64,000 nt of DNA from Paraburkholderia aromaticivorans (GCF_002278075.1 NZ_CP022989.1:2604001-2668000); one strand, 5' to 3'; shown: positions 1 to 8,976, counted from the stretch's first letter. The notes: generated by a model from the letters alone, not told the origin. Numbers and translations: made by a program.

Positions 1-400
1 AGATGAGGCAGAGCACCAGGTCGTCGGCGGTCAGGCCCGAGACACGTTGCAGCATCCGTTGAGCTGCTTTCAGCCCGTTCTCGTCGGGTACCGGGTGGGC
101 CGCCTCGACAATCTCGATTCGCTCGCATGCAACGGCGTATCCGTAGCGCGTGACGACAAGACCTTCGATCTCCCCGCTCCAGTGATCTTCGACTGCCTTC
201 GCCATGGCTGCCGAGGCTTTGCCTGCGCCGATGACAATGGTTCGCCCGCGAGGCGGAGACGGAAGGAAGCCAGGGACGCGAAGCGCCGGTTGTGCGGTCG
301 AGATGGCGGCCTTGAACATCTCTTGCAGCAGACAGTCGATATCCGGTTCGCTGGGCGCGCCGTTGTTCGCTGACGGCCTGACATGGGCGGAGGTTTTCAT
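1..400 (-). CDS. ttuD: Glycerate 2-kinase (MOFRL/GckA-TtuD family), 5' part only
   Basis: This is the N-terminal 133 codons of a type-II glycerate kinase; the rest lies beyond the left edge. The family phosphorylates D-glycerate to 2-phosphoglycerate in the cytoplasm and is the last step of tartrate/hydroxypyruvate use. The visible sequence has the family's glycine-rich segment GAGKASAAMAKAVEDHW at about residues 57-73, followed by GLVVTRYGY and EAAHPVPDENG, which are typical of this fold. The ATG at 400-398 lies inside the stop codon of a 24-codon ORF with a good Shine-Dalgarno, so translation may be coupled. It follows the tartrate dehydrogenase gene on the same strand, which fits a tartrate-to-glycerate route. 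The family call is firm; the symbol is inferred from context. Confidence 0.85.
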   Translation of the reverse strand, partial: MKTSAHVRPSANNGAPSEPDIDCLLQEMFKAAISTAQPALRVPGFLPSPPRGRTIVIGAGKASAAMAKAVEDHWSGEIEGLVVTRYGYAVACERIEIVEAAHPVPDENGLKAAQRMLQRVSGLTADDLVLCLI

Positions 401-471
401 TTCTGCTCTCGCGTGGCGGCCGCGCTGGCCGGAGCAGAATCGAAGGGCGCGAGATCGAGTGAAGTGAACAT
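397..471 (-). CDS. Possible 24-residue leader peptide upstream of the glycerate kinase
   Basis: A very short ORF (MFTSLDLAPFDSAPASAAAT then REQK) starts at an ATG preceded by a strong Shine-Dalgarno, GCAGGAGACACC. It ends in an ATGA overlap with the glycerate kinase start. The glycerate kinase itself has no equally good ribosome site. It may be a coupling leader, or the fused ends of a gene lost between the tartrate dehydrogenase and the kinase. I recognise no similarity. Nothing else is visible in the gap from 472 to 640. Confidence 0.35.
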   Translation of the reverse strand: MFTSLDLAPFDSAPASAAATREQK

Positions 472-640
472 GGTGTCTCCTGCTTCATATTTGCTGCGTA
501 AGGACGAGTTCGACCGGCCGCGCAACGCAGCGGCGTTGTCGTAGTCTGAGGAACACGTGGGACGCCCGCGCTGCTCGACCGCGCCCACCACCTGGTGGGC
601 GCGCGGTGCGGGCTGCAACCGTGCGCGGGTGGCCTGGCGC

Positions 641-1735
641 TTACGCTGCGTTGCTGCTGGGAACGGCCGCTTTCTCGATCAGCGCGCAAACAGCGGCAGT
701 CACTTGCGCCGTCGTTGCGGTGCCGCCGAGATCGCGTGTGTGCAGAGACGTGTCAGCAGTGACGGCTTCGACTGCCTGCATGACACGCCTCGCGGCGTCG
801 ACTTCGCCGAGATGCTCCAGCAGCATGACGACTGACCAGAAGGTGCCGACCGGATTGGCGAGTCCCTTGCCCATGATGTCGAACGCCGAGCCGTGGATCG
901 GTTCGAACATCGACGGATAGCGGCGTTCCGGATCGATGTTGCCCGTCGGCGCGATGCCGAGGCTGCCGGCGAGTGCAGCGGCCAGGTCGCTGAGAATGTC
1001 GGCGTGCAGATTGGTGGCGACGATCGTGTCGAGTGTGGCCGGACGGTTGATCATGCGTGCGGTCGATGCGTCGACCAGTTCCTTGTCCCATTTGACGTCC
1101 GGGAATTCCTTCGAGATTTCGAGTGCGATCTCGTCCCACATCACCATGGCGTGGCGTTGCGCATTGCTCTTGGTGATGACGGTCAGCAACTTGCGCGGTC
1201 GGGATTGAGCGAGACGGAACGCGAAACGCATGATCCGCTCGACGCCGGCGCGGGTCAGGATCGAGACGTCAGTTGCGGCTTCGATCGGATGCCCTTGGTG
1301 GACCCGGCCGCCCACGCCCGAATATTCGCCTTCTGAATTTTCACGCACGATGACCCAGTTCAGATCTTCCGGTTTGCAGCGCTTCAGCGGTCCATCGATT
1401 CCCGGCAGGATGCGGGTCGGCCGGACGTTGGCGTATTGATCAAATCCTTGGCAGATCTTGAGGCGCAGGCCCCACAGCGTGATGTGGTCGGCAATGTCCG
1501 GATCGCCTGCCGAGCCGAACAGGATCGCGTCCTTGTGGCGGATGGAGTCGAGGCCGTCCGCGGGCATCATGACGCCGTGTTTGCGGTAGTAGTCGCCACC
1601 CCAATCGAAGTTTTCGAACTCAAACGCAAACGACTTTGTGGTCTTTGCAAGTGCTTCGAGAATCTGCGCGCCAGCAGGTACGACTTCCTTGCCGATGCCG
1701 TCGCCGGGGATGGTTGCGATGCGATAGGTCTTCAT
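641..1735 (-). CDS. ttuC: Tartrate dehydrogenase/decarboxylase (isocitrate/isopropylmalate dehydrogenase superfamily)
   Basis: A 364-residue NAD-dependent beta-decarboxylating dehydrogenase acting on tartrate, D-malate or related 2-hydroxy acids in the cytoplasm. The start IATIPGDGIGKEV is the superfamily N-terminus. YANVRPTRILPGI with VRENSEGEYSGVGGR is the substrate loop of the TtuC/DmlA branch, and the C-terminal part has GDINLH-like NLHADILSDL, IAPTGNIDPE and FEPIHGSAFDI. I chose the ATG at 1735, preceded by AAGGACGGAGAC, over a GTG at 1750. The glycerate kinase lies downstream and a LysR gene diverges 110 bp upstream, so this is likely a small tartrate/malate catabolic operon. D-malate dehydrogenase (DmlA) activity cannot be excluded from sequence alone. 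Confidence 0.88.
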   Translation of the reverse strand: MKTYRIATIPGDGIGKEVVPAGAQILEALAKTTKSFAFEFENFDWGGDYYRKHGVMMPADGLDSIRHKDAILFGSAGDPDIADHITLWGLRLKICQGFDQYANVRPTRILPGIDGPLKRCKPEDLNWVIVRENSEGEYSGVGGRVHQGHPIEAATDVSILTRAGVERIMRFAFRLAQSRPRKLLTVITKSNAQRHAMVMWDEIALEISKEFPDVKWDKELVDASTARMINRPATLDTIVATNLHADILSDLAAALAGSLGIAPTGNIDPERRYPSMFEPIHGSAFDIMGKGLANPVGTFWSVVMLLEHLGEVDAARRVMQAVEAVTADTSLHTRDLGGTATTAQVTAAVCALIEKAAVPSSNAA

Positions 1736-1845
1736 GTCTCCGTCCTTCACGTGTTGTGGGGTGTGGGTGAACTTTATCCCTCTCTGACCGCAAAAACCGG
1801 TGCTAAACTCAAAGCATCCTTAACTTTCATTCACAAGTGAAGGTC

Positions 1846-2772
1846 ATGCGCGACACCGTCGACCCGTCTGATTTGAGTTTCTTTTCGACACTTGCTGCGT
1901 CGGGCAGTCTGAGCGCCGCGGCCCGGGAACTGGGACTGACGCCCGCAGCCGTCAGCAAGCGTCTGACGCTGATGGAAAGCCGCGCGGGCGTTGCGCTGAT
2001 CAACCGAACCACGCGCCGGATGATGCTCACCCCGGAGGGCGAGTTGTACCTCGAGCACGCACGCCGGATTCTCGATGAGATCGACGAGTTGGCTGAACTA
2101 TTGGGCACGGCGAAGAAGAGTCCGAAGGGATTGCTGCGCGTGAACGCGACGCTCGGCTTCGGACGCAGCCATGTCGCGCCCATCATTTCGCGCTTTGTGG
2201 CGAAACATCCGCAGGTGTCGGTTCAGCTTCAGTTGTCTGTCACGCCGCCGCCGCTGACAGACGACACGTTCGACGTCTGTATCCGTTTCGGTGAGCCGCC
2301 CGATACGCGCGTGGTCGCACGTCGTCTCGCCGGCAATCGGCGGCTGCTGTGTGCCGCGCCTTCGTACATCGCCGCACGTGGCATACCGATGACCGCGCAC
2401 GACTTGACGCGGCACAACTGCATCGGCATCCGCCAGGGCGATGAAGCCTACGGCGTGTGGCGTTTGACCTCAGGCAGGGGCGCTTCGCGCAAGACGGAAG
2501 CCGTGCGGATCAACGGCACGTTGACGACGAACGATGGTGAGATCGCGGTGAAGTGGGCGCTCGAAGGACACGGCATCCTGATGCGCGCCGAGTGGGACAT
2601 CAAACAGTATCTGGCCGATGGCTCACTGGTTCAGGTGTTGCCCGACCATGACACGCCGAACGCCGATATTTTTGCGGTGTATTCGCAGCGCCACCAGATG
2701 TCGAATCGCATCCGCGCGTTCGTCGACTTTATCGCGCAGGACCTTGGTAGCGAAGCGCGCGAACTCGCGTAA
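1846..2772 (+). CDS. LysR-family regulator, probable activator of the divergent tartrate genes
   Basis: A 308-residue LysR-type regulator. An N-terminal winged helix (residues about 5-64, with SGSLSAAARELGLTPAAVSK as recognition region and LINRTTRRMMLTPEG as wing) is followed by an effector-binding domain with TNDGEIAVKWALEGHGI, the usual co-inducer pocket segment. It belongs to the DmlR/CrgA-like group whose members often control adjacent malate/tartrate dehydrogenases. The ATG at 1846, with AAGG close upstream, was preferred over a GTG at 1837. It diverges from ttuC with about 110 bp between the starts, the usual arrangement for a LysR gene and its target. The ligand is inferred from the neighbours only. 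Confidence 0.85.
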   Translation: MRDTVDPSDLSFFSTLAASGSLSAAARELGLTPAAVSKRLTLMESRAGVALINRTTRRMMLTPEGELYLEHARRILDEIDELAELLGTAKKSPKGLLRVNATLGFGRSHVAPIISRFVAKHPQVSVQLQLSVTPPPLTDDTFDVCIRFGEPPDTRVVARRLAGNRRLLCAAPSYIAARGIPMTAHDLTRHNCIGIRQGDEAYGVWRLTSGRGASRKTEAVRINGTLTTNDGEIAVKWALEGHGILMRAEWDIKQYLADGSLVQVLPDHDTPNADIFAVYSQRHQMSNRIRAFVDFIAQDLGSEARELA

Positions 2773-2962
2773 CGGCCTGGCGGCGAGGTGTTGAAAGCGG
2801 ACCGTACCTTGAGAGCCCCCGTAGATGTCGCGCTGCGTTATCAGGCTGCCCATCTTCCGTTCCGGCCAGGAACAGCCGGGCACGTATCGCACGCCAGCGC
2901 CCCTGGCCGTACCACCGGCGTCGTCCGCCCTTGCCATCACCCACACCTCGCCGATATCGGAT

Positions 2963-3003
2963 GCGAGCGATTTCATTCGCTCGCTCGCTTACTCGCTCGC
3001 TCA
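2963..3003. repeat. CGCT tetranucleotide run with a hairpin, at the SDR gene's 3' end
   Basis: GCGAGCGA (2963-2970) pairs perfectly with TCGCTCGC (2977-2984) across TTTCAT, and the CGCT/TCGC motif then repeats to 3003, overlapping the SDR stop codon. There is no T-tract on either strand, so it is not a standard intrinsic terminator. Confidence 0.5.
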
Positions 3004-3774
3004 CTTAGTCGTATAACCGCCGTTGATCAGAATGGTTTGCCCCGTAATCCACCACCCGTCGCTGACCAGATGGCGGATGAAGGGCACCACATCCTCGATG
3101 TCGGTCAAGCCAGTTCTGGAGAACGGCGAGAGGGCGGCGGCGGTCTTGTGGTAAGCCACCGCGTCGGCGCCTTCGGCGGGATAGAAGAACGGCGTGTCCA
3201 TCGGCCCGGGGCCGACCGCTGTCACGGAGATGCCGCGCGCGCCGAATTCCCGGGCCGCCGCGCGCGTGAAATGCTCGACCGGCGCCTTGGTGCCCGCATA
3301 GGCGGCGTAAAACGGAGTAAATGCGCCGAGCAGCGACGTGACGAGCGTGACGATCTTGCCGTTGTCGTTCACATGCTTGCCAGCCTCTCGGAGAAAGAAG
3401 AACGCAGACTTGGAATTCACCGCCGTCATTTCATCGTATTCGGCCTCGGTGATGTCGACAAACGGCTTCTTCAACACCTTGCCGACCGTATTGATCGCAA
3501 TGTCGGGGCGGCCGACGGCGGCGGCGACATCCGAAAACAGCTTCTCGACCGCGCCGGCCGAGGTCAGATCCGCCTGGAAAGCGACTGCCGTGGCACCCGC
3601 CGATTCGATCGCGGCGCGTGTTTCTTCCGCTGCGGCTTTGGAGCCGGCGCTGTTGTAATGGATCGCCACTGCCTTCGCGCCCTGTGCGGCGAGATCCCGC
3701 GCAATCAGTCCACCGAGGTTCTTCGCCCCGCCCGCAATGACGACGGTTTTGCCTTTGATGCTGTGGTCTGCCAT
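3001..3774 (-). CDS. Short-chain dehydrogenase/reductase (SDR), classical type
   Basis: A 257-residue Rossmann-fold oxidoreductase, typical length for a classical SDR. The cofactor loop reads VVIAGGAKNLGG instead of the usual TGxxxGIG. The NxAG-equivalent is INTVGKV, and the catalytic tetrad includes Ser in VTSLLGAF and the pair in YAGTK. The acidic residue that would select NAD is not obvious; HYNSAGSK after the second strand suggests NADP. The C-terminal GQTILINGGYTTK is typical. The ATG at 3774 has GGGGATG upstream. A LysR gene diverges about 250 bp away and likely controls it. The substrate is unknown. Confidence 0.85.
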   Translation of the reverse strand: MADHSIKGKTVVIAGGAKNLGGLIARDLAAQGAKAVAIHYNSAGSKAAAEETRAAIESAGATAVAFQADLTSAGAVEKLFSDVAAAVGRPDIAINTVGKVLKKPFVDITEAEYDEMTAVNSKSAFFFLREAGKHVNDNGKIVTLVTSLLGAFTPFYAAYAGTKAPVEHFTRAAAREFGARGISVTAVGPGPMDTPFFYPAEGADAVAYHKTAAALSPFSRTGLTDIEDVVPFIRHLVSDGWWITGQTILINGGYTTK

Positions 3775-3859
3775 GGTTCATCCCCAGTGTCGAAGCCGCC
3801 CGATGCAGCCTCCCATCCTGCCGGATGATATATTCCAGGAAAATCATTTAAACCTATTG

Positions 3860-3882
3860 TTTCTGACATCACTGGTCAGAAA
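3860..3882. promoter_or_regulatory. Inverted repeat in the SDR-LysR divergent region, candidate LysR operator
   Basis: TTTCTGAC (3860-3867) and GTCAGAAA (3875-3882) form a perfect 8-bp dyad around a 7-bp centre. It lies between divergent SDR and LysR genes in an AT-richer stretch, where a LysR operator is expected. The function is inferred. Confidence 0.45.
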
Positions 3883-4023
3883 AGTCGAACAGTGGAAAGG
3901 CGTGCCTGGACATGACGATGAGCGAGACCGCCGGCGCGCGAGCGTGCCGGACCGATGGACTGCATCCCGCGCACAAAGCTGAACATGTCATCGAGCCGAG
4001 CGGTCTTGTAGGTGGGAGCGAAC

Positions 4024-4944
4024 GTGGATCGCATTGACCTGTTTCGCGTCTTCGCGCGCGTGGTCGAATGCGCGAATTTCACGCGCGCCGCGGACACGCT
4101 CGGCTTACCTCGTTCGTCCGTATCCGCGGCGATTCAGGAACTGGAAGGGCGGATCGGCGCCCGTCTGCTGCATCGGACAACGCGCAAAGTGTCGCCGACG
4201 CAGGATGGCGCCGCGCTCTATGAGCGTTGCCTGCGTCTGATCGCCGATGTCGAGGAGACCGAGAACCTGTTCCGGCAGACTTCGGTAGGGCCGGGCGGCA
4301 TGCTGCGCGTGGACGTTCCCGGTCGTATAGGACGGCTGATCATCGCTCCCGCGCTGCCGGACTTCCTTGCCTCCTATCCGAAGATCGACATCACGCTCAG
4401 CCTGACCGATCGCACGATCGACCTCGTGGAAGAGGGCGTCGACTGCGTGCTGCGCGTGGGTAAGCCGCACGATTCCGGCATGATCGCGCGTCCCATTGGC
4501 GATCTGCCATTGATCAACGTAGCGAGCCCCTGCTATTTGTCCCGTCACGGCACACCATGCACCCCCGGCGACATGACGGCCCATCAGGTGGTTCACTATG
4601 CTTCGCCGTCGAGCGGGCGTATCGCGCCCTGGGAGTGGCTAGACGGCGAAACCGTAAGGACGTTGAGCACGCAGGGCCGCGTGAGCGTCAACAGCGCGGA
4701 GGCCTATATCGCGTGTTGCCTTGCGGGACTCGGCTTGATCCAGATTCCTGCCTATGACGTGCAGCAGCATCTGCGTGCGGGCGAATTGATCGAGGTGATG
4801 CCCGATTATCGGGCCGCGCCCATGCCGATGAACTTGCTCTATCCGCATCGGCAACATCTGTCGCGCAGGGTTCAGGTGTTCGCCGACTGGCTCGATGCGC
4901 TGTTGAAAGGGCAACTCGCAGGCAATTCGAGTGGAAGAAAGTGA
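4024..4944 (+). CDS. LysR-family transcriptional regulator
   Basis: A 306-residue LysR-type regulator. The N-terminal helix-turn-helix (about residues 1-60: FTRAADTLGLPRSSVSAAIQ then LLHRTTRKVSPTQDG) is followed by the two-subdomain ligand-binding region ending in SAEAYIACCLAGLGLIQIP. I chose the GTG at 4024, which has GGGAG about 6 bases upstream, over the in-frame GTG at 4012. It diverges from the SDR gene, its probable target. It belongs to the same CrgA-like group as the regulator at 1846 but is clearly a separate paralog. Confidence 0.85.
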   Translation: MDRIDLFRVFARVVECANFTRAADTLGLPRSSVSAAIQELEGRIGARLLHRTTRKVSPTQDGAALYERCLRLIADVEETENLFRQTSVGPGGMLRVDVPGRIGRLIIAPALPDFLASYPKIDITLSLTDRTIDLVEEGVDCVLRVGKPHDSGMIARPIGDLPLINVASPCYLSRHGTPCTPGDMTAHQVVHYASPSSGRIAPWEWLDGETVRTLSTQGRVSVNSAEAYIACCLAGLGLIQIPAYDVQQHLRAGELIEVMPDYRAAPMPMNLLYPHRQHLSRRVQVFADWLDALLKGQLAGNSSGRK

Positions 4945-4972
4945 AACCGGCCGATCAGGGCGCCGGTTCTTC
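4945..4972 (+). terminator. Weak intrinsic terminator after the LysR gene
   Basis: AACCGGC (4945-4951) pairs with GCCGGTT (4962-4968), followed by CTTCC, directly after the LysR stop codon. The tail is short on T. Confidence 0.4.
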
Positions 4973-5111
4973 CTGGCACGGTAGCCAGCACCTTTGACAG
5001 CGGTTGATTGGCAAGGACGCCTACGGTGATGGCGGGATTCATTCGGCCGTTGCAATCCGGAATGCGGGCGGTGCTGGCGCACTTCGCGCCGCACCGCGCC
5101 CGATCAATCCG

Positions 5112-7532
5112 CTACTGCGGCAGCGCGTAAGCCATCACATAATCGCCGAGCCTGGTGCCGAACGACCCGTGGCCTCCCGCGGCGATCACAATGTACTGAC
5201 GACCGTCGATGGAATAGCTCATCGGCGTGGCCTGGCCGCCCGCGGGCAGGCGCGCGCGCCAGAGTTCCTTGCCGTTGTTCGCATCGAACGCGCGGATATA
5301 GTTGTCCGCCGTCGCACCGATGAACGCGACGCCGCCCGCCGTCACGATCGGCCCGCCGAGCATCGGCATGCCCATCTTGAACGGCAGCGGAATTGGCGAG
5401 CTGTCGCGCACGGTGCCGATCCGCTTCTTCCATACGATCTCGTTGGTCTTCAGATCGATCGCCGAAATGTAGCCCCACGCCGGCTGTTTGCACGGCAGGC
5501 CGAACGGCGAGAGGAACGCGTTCAGCGTCACGCCGTACGGCACGCCGTATTGCGGCTGGATGCCCACCTCCGTGCCGCTGCCTTTTTCGCCGGGGTGCGG
5601 CTGCATCGGATTGCCCGGGCCGCGTGGGATCAGACGCGAGACGAACGGCAGCGCGATCGGATTGGCGATGGCGATCTGTCGATCGGTGTCGACAGCAATG
5701 CCACCCCACTCGAACATGCCGAGGTTGCCTGGAAACACCAGCGTGCCTTGCAGCGAAGGCGGCGTGAACGTGCCTTCATAGCGCAGTTTGTGGAACATCA
5801 CGCGGCACACGAGCTGGTCGTACATCGTCGCGCCCCACATGTCGGCGTCGGTGAGCAGGTTCTTCGGACGGAACGTGAGTTCGGAGAACGGTTGCGTGGG
5901 CGACACGTGATCGCCGGGCGCGGCGCCTTGCGGCACCGGCGTTTCGGGCGCGGGCACGACCGGCGCGCCGCTGCGGCGATCGAGCACGAACAGGTTGCCG
6001 GTCTTGGCGGGCGCATACACGACCGGCACGGGCTTGCCGTCCTTGCCGGTGATGTCGGCGAGCGTGGGCTGCGAAGGCTGGTCCATGTCCCACAGATCGT
6101 GGTGCGCGGTCTGGTAGAACCAGGCCAGCTTGCCCGTCGATGCATGCAGCGCCAGCAGGCCGCTCGCATAGCGCTCCTGCTCGGGCGTGCGGTTGCCGCC
6201 CCAGATGTCCGGCGTCGTCACGCCCATTGGCAGATAGATGATGTCGAGCTTCGCGTCATAGGCGGAGGGAGCCCACGAGTTCGGCGAATTGAAGGTGTAG
6301 TGTTCGCCCGCGCCCGGGATTTTGTTCGGGTCTTGCGCGCCCGGATCGAACGCCCACAGCAACTGACCGGTGCGCACGTCGAAGCCGCGAATCACGCCCG
6401 AAGGCTCGCGGGTCGAGAAGTTGTCTTCCACCGCGCCCGCCACGATGATCGCCGTGTTCGTGACGATCGGCGGCGAGGTCGGCTCGTACATGCCCGGCGT
6501 CGTGACCGGTTGCGCGTGCTGCAGGTCGAGGTCGCCGTTATAGCCGAAGTTCACGCAGCGCTCGCCGGTCTGCGCGTCGAGCGCGTAGAGATGGCCATCG
6601 TTGACGGGCAGATAAATGCGTCGCGTACACGCAGCGTTGGACGAGGACGCCGCCGCGGCTGCCGGAGCGGCGTCGCTCGCGGACGCGGCGGGCTGCGCGG
6701 TCGCGGCGCTCGCCGACAGATCGAGGTACGACACGCCGCGGCAGGTCACGTGCTGGAACGACGGATCGGGCCGCAGCTTCGGATCGAACTTCCACTTCTG
6801 CTCGCCGGTCTTCGCATCGAGCGCGAACAGGATCTGGTGGGGCGAACACAGATAGAGCAGATTGCCGATCTTGATCGGCGTGACTTCATTGGTGATCTCG
6901 ACGGGGTCGTTCGGACCTTTCATGTCGCCGGTGCGGAAGGTCCAGGCCACCTGCAGGTTCTTCACGTTCTCGGGCGTGATCTGCTGCAGCGGGGAATAGC
7001 GCGTGCCTTCCTGGGTGCGGCCGTAGGCCGGCCAGTCGGCGGGATCGATACCGTTGGGGTTTGCCGCGGGCGTGGTGAACGCCGCGCTCAGGGTGCCGTT
7101 GATGGTCTGCGGATCGTTGAAGCTCGCGTAGACGAGCACGCCGGCCCAGATCACGAGCGCGCCGGCGAGCGACGCGACGCCGAGCCTGCGCGGCGCGTCG
7201 AGGCGCCAGCTCACGAGCAGCAGCAGCCACACGCCGAACACGACGAGCACGCCGGAGCGCGGCGCAAGCGCCCAGAAGTCGGGACCCGACTCCCACAGCG
7301 CCCAGGCGGCCGTGCCGACCAGCACGAGTGCGTAGAGCACGAGCGCCGCCGGACTGCGGCGGTACAGCAGCCAGCTCACACCGAGCAGAACGACACCGGT
7401 CACGACGTAATAAGCAGACCCGCCCAGCGAGAGCAGCCATGCGCCGCCTATCAGCAGATAGAGCGCGGTGAGCGCGTTGAACAGCAGTGTGATGACGGCG
7501 ATGAAGCCCGGCGATGTCGATTGTCTGGACAT
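5112..7532 (-). CDS. gcd: Membrane-bound PQQ-dependent glucose dehydrogenase
   Basis: An 806-residue quinoprotein that oxidises glucose (aldoses) to gluconolactone in the periplasm and passes electrons to ubiquinone. The first about 140 residues hold five hydrophobic segments, starting at ITLLFNALTALYLLIGGAWL. They are followed by the eight-bladed propeller beginning at DWPAYGRTQEGTRYSPLQQI. The C-terminal propeller shares long conserved stretches with E. coli Gcd, such as PDIWGGNRTPE, HHDLWDMDQPSQPTLAD and GGHGSFGTRLGDYVMAYALP. An Ala/Ser insert at about residues 310-330 is unlike the E. coli enzyme. I chose the ATG at 7532, with GAGGTCATC upstream, because further upstream the frame is not protein-like. 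PQQ synthesis genes are not in this window. Confidence 0.95.
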   Translation of the reverse strand: MSRQSTSPGFIAVITLLFNALTALYLLIGGAWLLSLGGSAYYVVTGVVLLGVSWLLYRRSPAALVLYALVLVGTAAWALWESGPDFWALAPRSGVLVVFGVWLLLLVSWRLDAPRRLGVASLAGALVIWAGVLVYASFNDPQTINGTLSAAFTTPAANPNGIDPADWPAYGRTQEGTRYSPLQQITPENVKNLQVAWTFRTGDMKGPNDPVEITNEVTPIKIGNLLYLCSPHQILFALDAKTGEQKWKFDPKLRPDPSFQHVTCRGVSYLDLSASAATAQPAASASDAAPAAAAASSSNAACTRRIYLPVNDGHLYALDAQTGERCVNFGYNGDLDLQHAQPVTTPGMYEPTSPPIVTNTAIIVAGAVEDNFSTREPSGVIRGFDVRTGQLLWAFDPGAQDPNKIPGAGEHYTFNSPNSWAPSAYDAKLDIIYLPMGVTTPDIWGGNRTPEQERYASGLLALHASTGKLAWFYQTAHHDLWDMDQPSQPTLADITGKDGKPVPVVYAPAKTGNLFVLDRRSGAPVVPAPETPVPQGAAPGDHVSPTQPFSELTFRPKNLLTDADMWGATMYDQLVCRVMFHKLRYEGTFTPPSLQGTLVFPGNLGMFEWGGIAVDTDRQIAIANPIALPFVSRLIPRGPGNPMQPHPGEKGSGTEVGIQPQYGVPYGVTLNAFLSPFGLPCKQPAWGYISAIDLKTNEIVWKKRIGTVRDSSPIPLPFKMGMPMLGGPIVTAGGVAFIGATADNYIRAFDANNGKELWRARLPAGGQATPMSYSIDGRQYIVIAAGGHGSFGTRLGDYVMAYALPQ

Positions 7533-8020
7533 GATGACCTCAACCTTGTTCTTAAGGGTGCCGCTCGCACCGCCTGTCACGCGATGCCCGCAGCGCTCGT
7601 ACGCCGGCGCGAACGCCAGCGACGCATCCGGCCGGTTCCCTGCGCTCGTGCAGACCGGTAAAACAGTGACGTGAACACCTGCATTATCCCGATGTTTGCA
7701 CGGGTCTGGGATTCGTTGGCGGTCGGGATCGTCAGCGAACGCGAATCGCACGGCGTCGCGAATATCGGGAAGGTGCCGGTCGTGCCGTTCTTCACCTGCG
7801 CGACGGTGTCCCACGGCAACGTGCGCGCTCAAATTGTAGGTGGTGACGGGCGCATGGAGCGCCGCGTGGTTGCATCCGCATGAGAGACAAAGCCACTGTT
7901 GTCGTCTCCCATACGGATGCAGCCGATGCCGTGCGTCTCGAAGTTCCGTACACGCAATTTGCGCCCACGAAGGTCTCGCGCGAGCCTAAACTACGCATTC
8001 CGTCCGCACCTTCGGAACTC
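7533..8020. other. Intergenic region between gcd and the AraC-type gene
   Basis: No convincing gene lies in these 488 bp. An in-frame upstream extension of the AraC gene to 7880 has low third-position GC and is probably not translated. Promoters for both divergent genes must lie here, but I see no strong -35/-10 pair. Confidence 0.5.
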
Positions 8021-8563
8021 ATGCCTCCTCGCGAAGACCATCATGCCCGGCCGCTTGCCTCGTCCCCTGCGCGGGTCAGTGTCGACGTGTTGCAAGATCC
8101 GGTCCTGCTACGCCGCCTGCTGCGCGCCAAAGACCGCATGGACACCGCCTCGCACGAGGCCTGGCCGGTCAAGCGTCTGGCCGAGGTCAGCGGCGTCACC
8201 GAAGCGCATTTCGCGCGCTCCTTCAAGCGGGCCTTCGGCGTCCCACCGCACCGCTATCTGCTGACGCGCCGAATCGAACAGGCCGCCACGCTGTTGCGCG
8301 ACACCGCGCTCAGCATCACGGAAATTGCCTTTGCCACCGGCTGGGAGAGCCTCGGAACGTTCGGCCGCACCTTCCACGACATCACAGGCAAAAGCCCCAG
8401 CGCGATGCGCGTCGAGGCCCAAGCCAACATGCCTCGGCTCGAGAGCATGCCGGCCTGCGTCGTGAAGGCCGCGCAGCGCCCCGATCTCACCATCGCAGTT
8501 TTGGAGAAGCGCCGCGGTGCGGCCGGAGCTACAGTCCGGCCATCAACCAGGGAGGTGTCATGA
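8021..8563 (+). CDS. AraC-family transcriptional regulator (short, DNA-binding domain type)
   Basis: A 180-residue regulator that is almost only the AraC DNA-binding domain. The first helix-turn-helix is WPVKRLAEVSGVTEAHFARS and the second is SITEIAFATGWESLGTFGRT, ending in the signature FHDITGKSPSAMR. No cupin or other sensing domain is present. I chose the ATG at 8021; an ATG at 7880 gives 47 more residues with poor codon usage. It overlaps the downstream VOC gene by ATGA, so the two are co-translated and the VOC protein is the likely target or partner. Confidence 0.8.
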   Translation: MPPREDHHARPLASSPARVSVDVLQDPVLLRRLLRAKDRMDTASHEAWPVKRLAEVSGVTEAHFARSFKRAFGVPPHRYLLTRRIEQAATLLRDTALSITEIAFATGWESLGTFGRTFHDITGKSPSAMRVEAQANMPRLESMPACVVKAAQRPDLTIAVLEKRRGAAGATVRPSTREVS

Positions 8564-8976
8564 ACCAGGGTATCAATGTGGTAGGTCTGTACGTCGATAA
8601 CCAGGACGAAGCGCTTGCGTTCTACGTCGACAAGCTCGGCTTCCGTGTTCACACGGACGTGCGCAACGGCGCTTATCGCTGGCTCACGGTCCAGCATCCC
8701 GATCAGCCGTCGTTTCAGCTCGGGCTGTTCACACCCGGCCCGCCCATCCACGACGAGGCCACCGCGCAAACTTTACGCGCCATGGTCGCCAAGGGAGCCA
8801 TGCCGCCGCTGGTCCTGTCCGTGGACGACTGCCGCGCCAGTTACGACCGCCTGAAGGCCCGCGGCGTGGAATTCACCCAGGAGCCGGTGGACCGCTACGG
8901 CAGTGTCGATGCCGGTTTCCGCGACCCCGCCGGCAACGGCTGGAAGATGATCCAGGCGCCGAGGAGCATCACCTGA
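8560..8976 (+). CDS. VOC/glyoxalase-fold protein
   Basis: A 138-residue vicinal-oxygen-chelate domain protein. It begins INVVGLYVDNQDEALAFYVDKLGF, the classic first beta-alpha-beta module, and ends with SVDAGFRDPAGNGWKMIQ, which supplies the second metal-ligand region. The family includes glyoxalase I, dioxygenases and bleomycin/fosfomycin resistance proteins, and the sequence does not decide between them. It overlaps the preceding AraC gene by 4 bp. The reader should treat the reaction as unknown. Confidence 0.8.
   Translation: MNQGINVVGLYVDNQDEALAFYVDKLGFRVHTDVRNGAYRWLTVQHPDQPSFQLGLFTPGPPIHDEATAQTLRAMVAKGAMPPLVLSVDDCRASYDRLKARGVEFTQEPVDRYGSVDAGFRDPAGNGWKMIQAPRSIT

Noticed and set aside
5004..7661. 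885-codon open frame on the plus strand opposite gcd
   Set aside because: Antisense shadow; gcd is unmistakable on the minus strand.
7880..8020. Upstream extension of the AraC-type regulator to an ATG at 7880
   Set aside because: Codons there have low third-position GC (AGA, AAA, ACT, GTT) unlike the rest of the gene, so the ATG at 8021 was preferred.
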